Source: a virus
Virus record (IMG/VR): IMGVR_UViG_3300047476_000319
Coordinates: 1 to 33,029 of that record
DNA: 33,029 bases
Reading direction: 5' to 3' (one strand)
The notes under the pieces were generated by a model that saw only the letters and a program-made list of their open reading frames with translations, did no database searches and was not told where the DNA came from. Shown here one piece after another: positions 1 through 7,583 of this stretch (within the stretch, counting starts at the first letter, position 1; each line of letters opens with the position of its first letter). The position numbers were made by a program, and so were the translations under genes.

Positions 1-1
1 G

Positions 2-766
2 AACGAAGACCAAGCCCGTGCTTTATTCCACGACATCGTAGTTGAAAAGTCACGTGAAATCTATGAATCAATCATGGAAGACGAAATGGCAGGTCAAACT
101 GCTGACTTGCTAGACGAAATCGGTGACACTGTTGCTGGTGACGAAGAAGGCATGGCAGAAGGTGAAGACGAAGATTTAGACCTAGGTGATGACGAAGGTG
201 AAGACGAAGTTATCGATCTAGACGGCGGCGACGAAGAACTAGACCTAGAAGGCGGTGAAGAAGGCCTAGAAGACCGTGTTGTTGATTTGGAAGACAAACT
301 AGACCAGTTGATGGCTGAGTTTGAAGAAATCATGGGCGGTGAAGAAGAAGTAGCCGGTGAAGAAGATTTTGGCGATGCTGAAGAAGACTTTGGTGCCGCA
401 GAAGAAGATGAAGAAGCTGCAATGATGGAAGCTGTTCAGTTACAAAAAGTTTCTGTAACACACGGTGACAATGGTGCTCAAACAAAGAGCCCTGGTCTAG
501 TAAACAGTGGTCAAGCTGGCATGGATTCTAAGCCAGTTAAATTCAGTGGTGCTAGCGAAGCAGTTCCAACAAGTCCAAAAGGACCAAGCAATGCTTATGC
601 TAAAGGCGAGACACAAGTTAAAGGTGCTGGATCATTTAAGAATGCCCCAGGCGCAGGTAACTTCAAAGAAAAAGGTGAGTCAACACCTAAGCCAGTTACA
701 AAAGACGAAGCAGGAGCAGTAAAGAGCCCAGTAGCTGAGTCAAGAACCGCTAAGAAGCGTATCTAA
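2..766 (+). CDS. Prohead core protein, gp67-like (5' partial)
   Basis: The frame is open from the left edge, so the true start lies outside the window and at least 254 residues remain. An ATG at 74 is internal: the codons before it read as good protein (ARALFHDIVVEKSREIYESI), which resembles the helical N-terminus of T4 gp67 (PIP). A long Asp/Glu-rich block follows, roughly visible residues 30-140, then a Gly/Lys/Ser/Pro low-complexity tail ending in a basic AKKRI. T4 gp67 is a small, very acidic internal core protein needed for prohead assembly. This protein is much longer but has the same acidic character and sits directly upstream of gp21, as 67 and 68 do in T4. The role is inferred from position plus composition. 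The basic tail might touch DNA or the capsid, which is speculation. The gap to gp21 is 14 nt. Confidence 0.65.
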   Translation, partial: NEDQARALFHDIVVEKSREIYESIMEDEMAGQTADLLDEIGDTVAGDEEGMAEGEDEDLDLGDDEGEDEVIDLDGGDEELDLEGGEEGLEDRVVDLEDKLDQLMAEFEEIMGGEEEVAGEEDFGDAEEDFGAAEEDEEAAMMEAVQLQKVSVTHGDNGAQTKSPGLVNSGQAGMDSKPVKFSGASEAVPTSPKGPSNAYAKGETQVKGAGSFKNAPGAGNFKEKGESTPKPVTKDEAGAVKSPVAESRTAKKRI

Positions 767-780
767 GGAATCTGAGAGAA

Positions 781-1416
781 ATGGCTTTGTATCTCAAAGA
801 ACATCTGACATTCGACCGTGCTAGCATGGTCGTTGAGTCGTCAGGTGAAGGCAAAGAAAAATCTCTTTATATGAAAGGGATTTTTATTCAGGGCGGGGTA
901 AAAAACGCTAATGAGCGTGTTTACCCTGTTTCCGAAATTGAATCAGCCGTCAATACTCTCAACGAACAAATCTCTACCGGATATTCAGTCTTAGGTGAAG
1001 TCGATCACCCTGATGATTTGAAGATTAACTTAGACCGTGTTTCACATATGATTACTCAAATGTGGATGGACGGCGCGAACGGATTCGGAAAACTAAAGAT
1101 TTTACCAACTCCAATGGGACAGTTAGTGTCTACAATGTTGGAGAGTGGTGTCAAACTAGGCGTATCTAGTCGTGGTAGCGGAAACGTGAATGACTTAGAC
1201 GGCCGTGTCAGTGACTTTGAAATAGTTACTGTGGATATCGTTGCTCAACCGAGCGCACCTAATGCTTATCCTAAAGCAATTTATGAAGGTATGATGAATA
1301 TGCGTCATGGTCATAGAACGCTTGAGATAGCAAAAGATGCTCAGAGCGATGCGAAAGTACAGAGATACTTGAGAGAAGAGGTTACTCGTCTTATCAAGGA
1401 TCTCAAAATTAAATAA
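781..1416 (+). CDS. gp21: Prohead core scaffold and maturation protease gp21
   Basis: This 211-aa protein matches the T4 gp21 (peptidase S80) family, which cleaves scaffold and capsid proteins inside the prohead before DNA packaging. Visible signatures are GEVDHPDDL with the putative catalytic His76, GVSSRGSG with the nucleophile Ser129 or Ser130, and VDIVAQPSAPNA with Asp152. Together they fit the His/Ser/Asp arrangement of herpesvirus-like prohead proteases. The N-terminal RVYP segment near residue 47 is also typical. The start at 781 follows a purine-rich stretch (ggaatctgagagaa) and lies 14 nt after the gp67-like gene; gp22 begins 12 nt downstream, so an operon is likely. Length is close to T4 gp21 (212 aa). 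Its expected substrates are gp22, gp23 and the core proteins. Confidence 0.93.
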   Translation: MALYLKEHLTFDRASMVVESSGEGKEKSLYMKGIFIQGGVKNANERVYPVSEIESAVNTLNEQISTGYSVLGEVDHPDDLKINLDRVSHMITQMWMDGANGFGKLKILPTPMGQLVSTMLESGVKLGVSSRGSGNVNDLDGRVSDFEIVTVDIVAQPSAPNAYPKAIYEGMMNMRHGHRTLEIAKDAQSDAKVQRYLREEVTRLIKDLKIK

Positions 1417-1428
1417 AGGGGATTAAGC

Positions 1429-2526
1429 ATGTTAGATGCTATCAAACCATTACTTGAAAGTGGTCTTATCAATGAGGAAACTAGTGTCGCTATTAATGAG
1501 GCATGGGCATCCAAATTGAATGAAGCCAAAGAGCAAGTACGTGCCGAATTACGTGAAGAATTCGCACAACGTTATGAACATGACAGAAGCGTGATGGTAG
1601 AAGCCCTTGATAAGATGGTTAGTGAAAGTCTATCTACTGAAATTCAAGAATTTCAATCAGAAAGACAAGCTATGAACGAAGACCGTGTGAAAGCACAACA
1701 AAAACTACGTGAAAACGCAGTTAAGTTCAATGATTTTATGGTAACTAAGTTAGCAGAAGAAATCAAAGAATTACGTGCTGAACGCAAAGTTCAACTAGAA
1801 AGCCAGCAGAAACTAGAACAATTCATTGTTCACGCATTAGCTCGTGAAATTAAAGAATTCGCCACAGACAAGCAAGCAGTAGTTGAAGCTAAAGTTAAGT
1901 TAGTAGCAGAAGGTCGTAAACAACTAGAAGCATTGAAAGCACGTTTTGTTGCTGAATCTTCTTCTCGTTTGAATGCTGCCGTAACTAAACATCTAAAGGG
2001 TGAAATGAGTCAGTTGAAGGAAGACATTAAGATTGCTCGTGAGAACAATTTTGGTCGTCGTATCTTTGAAAGTTTTGCTAGCGAGTTCAGTGTTACTCAT
2101 CTAAATGATAAGGCTGAAACACGTAAATTAATGGCAAAAGTTTCTGATATGGAACAACAACTATCTGAATCACAAGTCAAAGTCGCTGATGCTAAGAAAT
2201 TAGTTGAAAGCAAAGAACGTGAAGTTCGCATGATTAAAGAGTCTAACCTTCGTGAGAAGACTATGGCTGATTTGCTAAGTACTCTAAATGAGGAAAAAGC
2301 AGGTACAATGCGTAACTTACTAGAAAGCGTACAGACACCGCGTCTACAAGCCGCTTTCGATAAGTATCTTCCAGCAGTACTAAACACTGGCGCTGAAAAG
2401 AAAGTTGTAAAACAATCTTTATCAGAGTCAAAAGTAATTACTGGGGATAAACAAACTGCGAAACAAGAAGTTGATGTGGAACAACGTGATAACGTTATCG
2501 ACATTAAGCGTTTAGCAGGGCTATAA
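1429..2526 (+). CDS. gp22: Prohead core scaffold protein gp22
   Basis: This 365-aa protein is almost entirely helical and charged. Long Glu/Lys/Gln-rich heptad-like stretches run from about residue 30 to 290, it lacks cysteine, and it ends in the short hydrophobic motif KRLAGL. That pattern and its place between gp21 and gp23 fit gp22, the main scaffold of the T4 prohead core, which gp21 degrades to peptides. Several potential (L/I)xE cleavage sites are visible, including LLE near residue 10. It is longer than T4 gp22 (269 aa), apparently through extra coiled-coil sequence. The start at 1429 follows an aaagggg ribosome-binding site. The function rests on context plus composition more than on a unique motif. 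Confidence 0.85.
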   Translation: MLDAIKPLLESGLINEETSVAINEAWASKLNEAKEQVRAELREEFAQRYEHDRSVMVEALDKMVSESLSTEIQEFQSERQAMNEDRVKAQQKLRENAVKFNDFMVTKLAEEIKELRAERKVQLESQQKLEQFIVHALAREIKEFATDKQAVVEAKVKLVAEGRKQLEALKARFVAESSSRLNAAVTKHLKGEMSQLKEDIKIARENNFGRRIFESFASEFSVTHLNDKAETRKLMAKVSDMEQQLSESQVKVADAKKLVESKEREVRMIKESNLREKTMADLLSTLNEEKAGTMRNLLESVQTPRLQAAFDKYLPAVLNTGAEKKVVKQSLSESKVITGDKQTAKQEVDVEQRDNVIDIKRLAGL

Positions 2527-2529
2527 AAA
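2522..2529 (+). promoter_or_regulatory. Candidate late promoter element before gp23
   Basis: TATAAAAA differs by one base from the T4 late promoter octamer TATAAATA. It overlaps the gp22 stop codon and lies 25 nt before the gp23 ATG. In T4, gene 23 has its own strong late promoter, so a separate promoter here is reasonable. A single AT-rich octamer can easily arise by chance, so the support is weak. Confidence 0.3.
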
Positions 2530-2554
2530 CGACATATATTAGGAGAAATTAAAC

Positions 2555-3751
2555 ATGTCAAAAGTTCTATTAGAAGGCCGTTGGGACGAGACCAAAGAAG
2601 CCCTACTTGAAGGCTTAAAGGGCACACGCCGCTCAACAATGGGTGTTATCTTAGAAAACACCAAAAAGCAATTATTGGCTGAATCTTCAGCTGGTACAAC
2701 TACAGCAGGTAACATCGCTACTCTAAACCGTGTTATTCTACCGGTTATCCGTCGTGTTATGCCTACTGTTATCGCTAACGAACTAGTCGGTGTTCAGCCA
2801 ATGACTGGTCCAGTTGGTCAAATCCACACATTACGTGTTCGCTATGCTCAGTCATTGACTGACAATAGCGCGGCAGCAACTTCTGTTACTGCTGGTGAAG
2901 AAGCATTGAGCCCATTCAAGATCGCTCAAGCGTATTCTCGCACTCCATATGCTGATAGCTCAACAAGCTATTACACTGGTAATGATACTGCTGCCTTAGA
3001 AGGCAACGGTGGTAAGCAAATCAGCGTACAAATCTTACGTCAAGCTGTTGAAGCTAAGTCACGTAAGTTACAAGCACGTTGGACATTTGAAGCTGCACAA
3101 GACGCTCAATCACAACATGGTATTGACGTTGAAGCAGAAATCATGGCCGCTCTAGCACAAGAAATTACTGCTGAAATCGACCAAGAAATCTTATTGTCTC
3201 TACGTACATTGGCTACGACTGAATTCACATACAACCAAGCTACTGTATCTGGTACAGCTACTTACGTTGGTGACGAGCACGCTGCATTGGCTGTTCTAAT
3301 CAACCGTGTTGCTAACTTGATCGCTCAACGCACTCGTCGTGGTGCTGGTAACTGGGCTGTTGTTTCTTCAGCTGCATTGACTGTTCTACAGTCTGCTACA
3401 ACATCTGCTTTCGCACGTACTACAGAAGGTACTTTCGAAGCTCCTACAAACACTAAGTTTGTTGGTACATTGAACGGCGCAATGCGTGTGTTCGTTGACT
3501 CTTATGCTCCTGATACTACACCAGTATTGGTTGGTTATAAGGGTTCTAGCGAAACTGACGCTGCAGCATTCTATTGCCCATACATCCCATTGATGAGCAG
3601 TGGTGTTGTTCTAGATCCATCTACATTCGAACCAGTCGTATCATTCATGACACGTTATGGTTATATCGAATTGACTAACACAGCGTCTAGCTTCGGTAAC
3701 GCGGCTGACTATGTTGGTGAGATCGCAGTTCAGAACCTAACATTCCAATAA
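2555..3751 (+). CDS. gp23: Major capsid protein gp23
   Basis: This 398-aa protein forms the hexameric head lattice. Recognisable T4 gp23 blocks are VIRRVMPTVIANELVGVQPM near residues 64-83 followed by GPVGQIHTLRVRYA, and FEAAQDAQSQHGIDVEAEI near residues 178-197 followed by a helix ending in EIDQEIL. A probable gp21 cleavage site, LAE|S, lies at residues 41-44, so the mature protein would begin at Ser44, consistent with T4 (I/L)xE specificity. It is shorter than T4 gp23 (521 aa). Much of the shortening falls between residues about 110 and 160, where T4 carries its insertion domain. A strong ribosome-binding site (taggag) sits 9 nt before the ATG. No gp24 vertex gene follows; a terminator does. 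Confidence 0.95.
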   Translation: MSKVLLEGRWDETKEALLEGLKGTRRSTMGVILENTKKQLLAESSAGTTTAGNIATLNRVILPVIRRVMPTVIANELVGVQPMTGPVGQIHTLRVRYAQSLTDNSAAATSVTAGEEALSPFKIAQAYSRTPYADSSTSYYTGNDTAALEGNGGKQISVQILRQAVEAKSRKLQARWTFEAAQDAQSQHGIDVEAEIMAALAQEITAEIDQEILLSLRTLATTEFTYNQATVSGTATYVGDEHAALAVLINRVANLIAQRTRRGAGNWAVVSSAALTVLQSATTSAFARTTEGTFEAPTNTKFVGTLNGAMRVFVDSYAPDTTPVLVGYKGSSETDAAAFYCPYIPLMSSGVVLDPSTFEPVVSFMTRYGYIELTNTASSFGNAADYVGEIAVQNLTFQ

Positions 3752-3775
3752 TCAAGGAATCTTCTTGTTCGGGAG

Positions 3776-3793
3776 CACAGACTTCGGTCTGTG
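3776..3793 (+). other. UUCG stem-loop after gp23
   Basis: A perfect 7-bp stem (cacagac/gtctgtg) closes a TTCG loop, giving the very stable C(UUCG)G tetraloop in RNA. No U-tract follows, so it is more likely an mRNA-stabilising or processing hairpin than a complete terminator. It lies 17 nt upstream of a second hairpin with the same loop. Confidence 0.7.
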
Positions 3794-3810
3794 TTACGGG
3801 AAGGAACTAA

Positions 3811-3833
3811 AGAGCACTTCGGTGCTCTTTTTT
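3811..3833 (+). terminator. Rho-independent terminator of the head gene cluster
   Basis: A 7-bp stem (agagcac/gtgctct) with a TTCG loop is followed by six T's, counting the last stem base. It lies 59 nt past the gp23 stop and just before the end of the convergent HNH gene, so it should end the capsid transcript. On the opposite strand only three U's follow the stem, so it would be weaker in that direction. Confidence 0.85.
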
Positions 3834-3838
3834 ATTGG

Positions 3839-4204
3839 CTATAGTCTATAGTCAGTGTCAACGGTTATTTCTAACAACTTCTTTTTGCTTTCCTTTAACT
3901 TCTTCTGATACAGTCGGTTACAGTTGGCACATAGTGTTCGCATGTTAGATTTTTCTTTGTTCTTTTTATTGCCGTCTTTGTATATAATATCAAGCTGACA
4001 TTTATCTTCTGGAACAAAACCACACTTCTCACATTTATTTTTCTTGTTTAACAAGTATCCAGACTTGCTGTTATATGTTGCCTTAGCACAGCTAGCACAG
4101 TACTTGTGCCACTTAGTAAAGCCATGTTTACTCTTACCATTGGGCTTTGCCAATGATACTTTACACTGTGTACACATGGGTCTTGATGGTTGTCTAGTAA
4201 GCAT
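3839..4204 (-). CDS. HNH-family homing-endonuclease-like protein, active site degenerate
   Basis: This 121-aa protein carries four CxxC pairs (C11/C14, C36/C39, C58/C61, C92/C95). The C-terminal part, residues 58-98, has the layout of phage HNH endonucleases (CxxC...LDxDHxDGN...SNLxTLCxNCH). Here the block reads LDIIYKDGN, so Tyr75 stands where the first catalytic His is expected, and CANCN, so Asn96 stands where the last His is expected; Asn87 is kept. The zinc-binding cysteines survive while the metal/catalytic histidines do not. It is therefore either an inactive homing-nuclease remnant or a DNA-binding protein derived from one. It is the only confident minus-strand gene, and it converges on the gp23 terminator. 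No clear ribosome-binding site precedes the ATG at 4204. The reading frame is intact, so it is called a gene rather than a pseudogene. Confidence 0.75.
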   Translation of the reverse strand: MLTRQPSRPMCTQCKVSLAKPNGKSKHGFTKWHKYCASCAKATYNSKSGYLLNKKNKCEKCGFVPEDKCQLDIIYKDGNKKNKEKSNMRTLCANCNRLYQKKLKESKKKLLEITVDTDYRL

Positions 4205-4265
4205 ATGATATTTAGAAAAGAGATACCACGGGTACTTTTTTCCTAAGATTTAATTTGGGTATAGA

Positions 4266-4273
4266 GATAAATA
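4266..4273 (+). promoter_or_regulatory. T4-type late promoter for the first fibre gene
   Basis: GATAAATA matches the T4 late promoter core TATAAATA at seven of eight bases. It lies in the divergent 96-bp gap between the HNH gene and the 1082-aa fibre, 27 nt before its ATG. The same octamer precedes other fibre genes in this window. Nothing else is evident in the gap. Confidence 0.7.
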
Positions 4274-4300
4274 TATAATAAGAATTTATTAGGACTCAAC

Positions 4301-7300
4301 ATGTTTGAACCGTATGGTTTGGTAGGTGGTTTAAGCGTCGGAATACCTGCTGTACAAGTTATCGATGAAAATGGTAACATTATCAGCAATGTCGCTACTA
4401 CTGGTAATGTATCTGCTAACATAGTAACCGCCAATGCGTTTAAATTTGCCAACGGCGCAAATTTTACAACGCAAGCTGCCGGCACCAACACACAAGTTCA
4501 ATTCAACGACAATAACAATTTTGCCGGTGATGCGAACTTTACATTTGATAGTACGCAAGCATTATTAACAGTAAGTAATTTGAATATCACTGGCTTAACG
4601 TCTTTGGGTGATATCAGTAACGTTACTATACTAGGTGGAAACAACGGGTACTTTTTACAAACAGACGGCGCTGGTGTACTAACATGGGCACCAGCTAGCG
4701 GCGGTGGTGGTGGTAACGGAACACCTGGCGGTGCTAATACTCAAGTTCAATACAATAAATCGGGTGAGTTTGGTGGTGATTCTGGATTTACGTACAATGA
4801 CACTACTAATACTTTACAAGCAAGTTACATTAATGCTACGACCTTTACAGGTAATTTAGTAGGTAACGCATCAAGAGCCGGAACAGTAACTACAGCGGCA
4901 CAACCTAATATTACAAGTCTCGGCACGTTGACAACGTTGTCAGTAGCAGGAGCAATAACAGCAACAGGAAATATATCCGGGTCCAATGCTAATTTAGGAA
5001 ACACTGTAATAGCAAATTACTTTGTAGGTAATTTCTATGGATCAGCAAATACAGCACAGACGGTAACAGCTAGTTCACAGCCTAATATTACTGAAGTCGG
5101 AACGCTAACTTCATTAGAAGTATCAGGGAACGCAAATATTTCAGAATTATCAGTAACGCAGTTTACTAGTGATTTGATACCCGATACTGACGTAACATAT
5201 GACATTGGTAATACGTCATCTAGATGGAAAGATTTATACCTATCAGGTAACTCTATATACTTAGGTAATTCTACGATAACATCTACTGCTAATGGTATAT
5301 CTATCAATGGTGGTAATGGTGTAGTTGTTGCTCAAAACTTAACACAAGTTCCGGCAGCAAACATTGTAGGTCAAGTAGCAAACGCATTAGTCGCAGGAAC
5401 GGTATACACAAACGCACAGCCAAATATTACAAGTGTCGGTACTCTAACTGGGTTAAATGTTAATGGTAATATTGTTGCTGGTAACTCAGTAACAGCTAAT
5501 TACTTTGTCGGAAGACTATACGGCGCCGCCAATACAGCAGGCACAGTAACTACAAATGCTCAGCCTAATATAACGAGTATTGGAACTCTAGTAAGTTTAT
5601 CAGTAGCAGGAAACGTAACTGCTGGAAACATTTCTGGTGGTAATTTAGTAAGTGCTAATTATCTATCAGGTACATTAACTACTGCGGCACAAGCGAACAT
5701 AACAACACTAGGTACCTTAACTCAACTAAACGTAGATGGTAATCTAGTAGCGGCAAACATTACTAGTAATACCGGAATAATAAGCGGCAATGGATCCGGA
5801 TTACATCATATAACTGGTGCTAATGTAACAGGTACCGTTGCTAATGCGACATACGCAGTATCAGCAAACAGTGCTAATGTAGCATCTACTGTATCTTCAA
5901 ATGCTCAACCAAACATTACTAGTGTTGGTACATTAGTTTCACTATCTGTTACCGGCAACGTCACTGCTGGAAATGCTAATTTAGGAAATAGCGTAGTTGC
6001 TAATTTCTTTGTTGGTGATGGTGGTTTATTAAGTAATCTTCAGATTTCTAATGCTAGTGTAAGTAATGCCAATTATGCTTCTTATGCTGGTAACATAACA
6101 ATAGCCGGACAGTCAAATATTACTACAGTAGGTAATCTTACCAATCTAACTGTTGTAGGAAACAGTCAGTTAGGTAATGTAGCCACTGCTAACTTGTTTG
6201 TCGGTAATTTAACTGGGTATGCTAACACAGTAACAGAAAACGCACAACCAAATATTACTAGTGTTGGTACATTAGTATCGTTGGCTGTAACTGGAAATAT
6301 AAATGCCGGTAACGTACAAGGGGGTAATCTAGTAAGTGCTAATTATCTATCAGGTACATTAACTACTGCCGCTCAGTCAAATATTACAACAGTTGGTACG
6401 TTAAATAGTTTATCGGTCAATGGTAATATAGTAGCATCAAACATCACTGCTAACACAGGTGTTATTACTGGTAATGGCTCTGGACTACATCACATAACTG
6501 GTGCTAATGTAACAGGTACCGTTGCTAATGCTACATATGCCTTATCTGCTAACTACTCAGCCTTCGCAGGATTTGTCACTAACAATGCTCAACCGAATAT
6601 ATCTAGTGTCGGACCGTTAGTTACACTAGAAGTTGATGGTAACATTTATGTTAACACAAATTCTTTCTTAGGTAACATTGCTTACGCAAATTACTTTGTG
6701 GGTAATGGCAATGGACTTAGTAACATTAATGGTTCTAACGTAACACAAGTTGCTAACGCTAATTACGCAACATATGCTGGCCAAGCTAACTTTGCGAATA
6801 CAGTAACTGTAAATGCGCAGCCTAACATCACTAGTGTAGGTAATCTAACGTCATTGGTAGTCACTGGACAAGCAAACTTTACAGGTAATTTAAGAAGCAC
6901 AGGTAATTTAAGAGCAGTAGGTAATGTTAACTTTGGCGGCAGTCCAAACATATATTTAGGAGACATAGCAAACCTACATATTGCTGGAGGCTTTGCTAAC
7001 TATGTGTTGACTACTGGAGGTTCTGGTAATCTACAATGGACGTCTAGTGGTTCTATTGGTCTTTCTCCCGGTGGTGCCAATACATCCGTTCAGTATAATG
7101 CTAATGGTGTGTTTGGTGGTAGTAACGCATATTTGTTTGACCCTGATAGCAACACATTAACATTAACTGGAAATTTTGTATCCGACGCATTACAAATGGG
7201 CGTCGGGGCAAACGCTTTTTATAAATCTACTGTTTATGCGGCAACCACTGTTAGTATGGATCCAGACCAATTATTATGGTCAGTGCCAGTATCCGAGATT

Positions 7301-7549
7301 TCAGGGGTAGAATTTGTAATTATAGCTACTGACGACACTACTGGTTCTAGACAAACATGTAAGATTTTTGCTACATGTTATGGTAACGTAGTTACATATA
7401 ATGAGTATGCTGGATTAAGCATTAATATGGGCATAGGGTCATTTGATGTTGATTATGATTCGATAACGGATAGTCTAAGACTATTAGTAACCCCAGACAA
7501 TATGAATCTTGCGGTGTATAAAATACTAATAACACAGTATGCCCCATAA
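4301..7549 (+). CDS. Repeat-rich tail fibre / virion structural protein (1082 aa)
   Basis: This is a large shaft-like fibre protein. Residues 1-30 (LVGGLSVGIPAVQVI) share an N-terminal module with the products at 7584 and 14302 and probably attach the fibre to the virion. NTQVQFND-type modules occur near residues 63, 145 and 926. The middle holds about eleven variants of an AQPNITSVGTLTSLSVTGN repeat separated by NGSGLHHITGANVTGTV and ANYFVG segments, which suggests a beta-helical or beta-roll shaft. Residues about 970-1082 form a non-repeat C-terminal domain (GVEFVIIATDDTTGSRQ ... LRLLVTPDN), also present at the end of the 1545-aa protein. Cysteine is almost absent outside that domain. The start at 4301 has an AGGA ribosome-binding site. 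Virion location is inferred from the family; no receptor can be named. Confidence 0.85.
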   Translation: MFEPYGLVGGLSVGIPAVQVIDENGNIISNVATTGNVSANIVTANAFKFANGANFTTQAAGTNTQVQFNDNNNFAGDANFTFDSTQALLTVSNLNITGLTSLGDISNVTILGGNNGYFLQTDGAGVLTWAPASGGGGGNGTPGGANTQVQYNKSGEFGGDSGFTYNDTTNTLQASYINATTFTGNLVGNASRAGTVTTAAQPNITSLGTLTTLSVAGAITATGNISGSNANLGNTVIANYFVGNFYGSANTAQTVTASSQPNITEVGTLTSLEVSGNANISELSVTQFTSDLIPDTDVTYDIGNTSSRWKDLYLSGNSIYLGNSTITSTANGISINGGNGVVVAQNLTQVPAANIVGQVANALVAGTVYTNAQPNITSVGTLTGLNVNGNIVAGNSVTANYFVGRLYGAANTAGTVTTNAQPNITSIGTLVSLSVAGNVTAGNISGGNLVSANYLSGTLTTAAQANITTLGTLTQLNVDGNLVAANITSNTGIISGNGSGLHHITGANVTGTVANATYAVSANSANVASTVSSNAQPNITSVGTLVSLSVTGNVTAGNANLGNSVVANFFVGDGGLLSNLQISNASVSNANYASYAGNITIAGQSNITTVGNLTNLTVVGNSQLGNVATANLFVGNLTGYANTVTENAQPNITSVGTLVSLAVTGNINAGNVQGGNLVSANYLSGTLTTAAQSNITTVGTLNSLSVNGNIVASNITANTGVITGNGSGLHHITGANVTGTVANATYALSANYSAFAGFVTNNAQPNISSVGPLVTLEVDGNIYVNTNSFLGNIAYANYFVGNGNGLSNINGSNVTQVANANYATYAGQANFANTVTVNAQPNITSVGNLTSLVVTGQANFTGNLRSTGNLRAVGNVNFGGSPNIYLGDIANLHIAGGFANYVLTTGGSGNLQWTSSGSIGLSPGGANTSVQYNANGVFGGSNAYLFDPDSNTLTLTGNFVSDALQMGVGANAFYKSTVYAATTVSMDPDQLLWSVPVSEISGVEFVIIATDDTTGSRQTCKIFATCYGNVVTYNEYAGLSINMGIGSFDVDYDSITDSLRLLVTPDNMNLAVYKILITQYAP

Positions 7550-7557
7550 ACAATTAA

Positions 7558-7565
7558 GATAAATA
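7558..7565 (+). promoter_or_regulatory. T4-type late promoter
   Basis: GATAAATA followed by C lies in the 34-bp gap before the 692-aa fibre gene, ending exactly 18 nt before its ATG. The spacer holds the ribosome-binding site (tagg). The same spacing occurs at 19590 and 31177. Confidence 0.72.
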
Positions 7566-7583
7566 CAGATATAGGAAAAGAAG

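Noticed and set aside
94-333. Ser-rich 79-aa minus-strand frame
   Set aside because: Antisense of the Asp/Glu-rich block of the gp67-like gene; composition follows directly from GAA/GAC codons.
2097-2639. 180-aa minus-strand frame across the gp22/gp23 junction
   Set aside because: Overlaps two well-supported genes and the gp23 ribosome-binding site; no recognisable domain.
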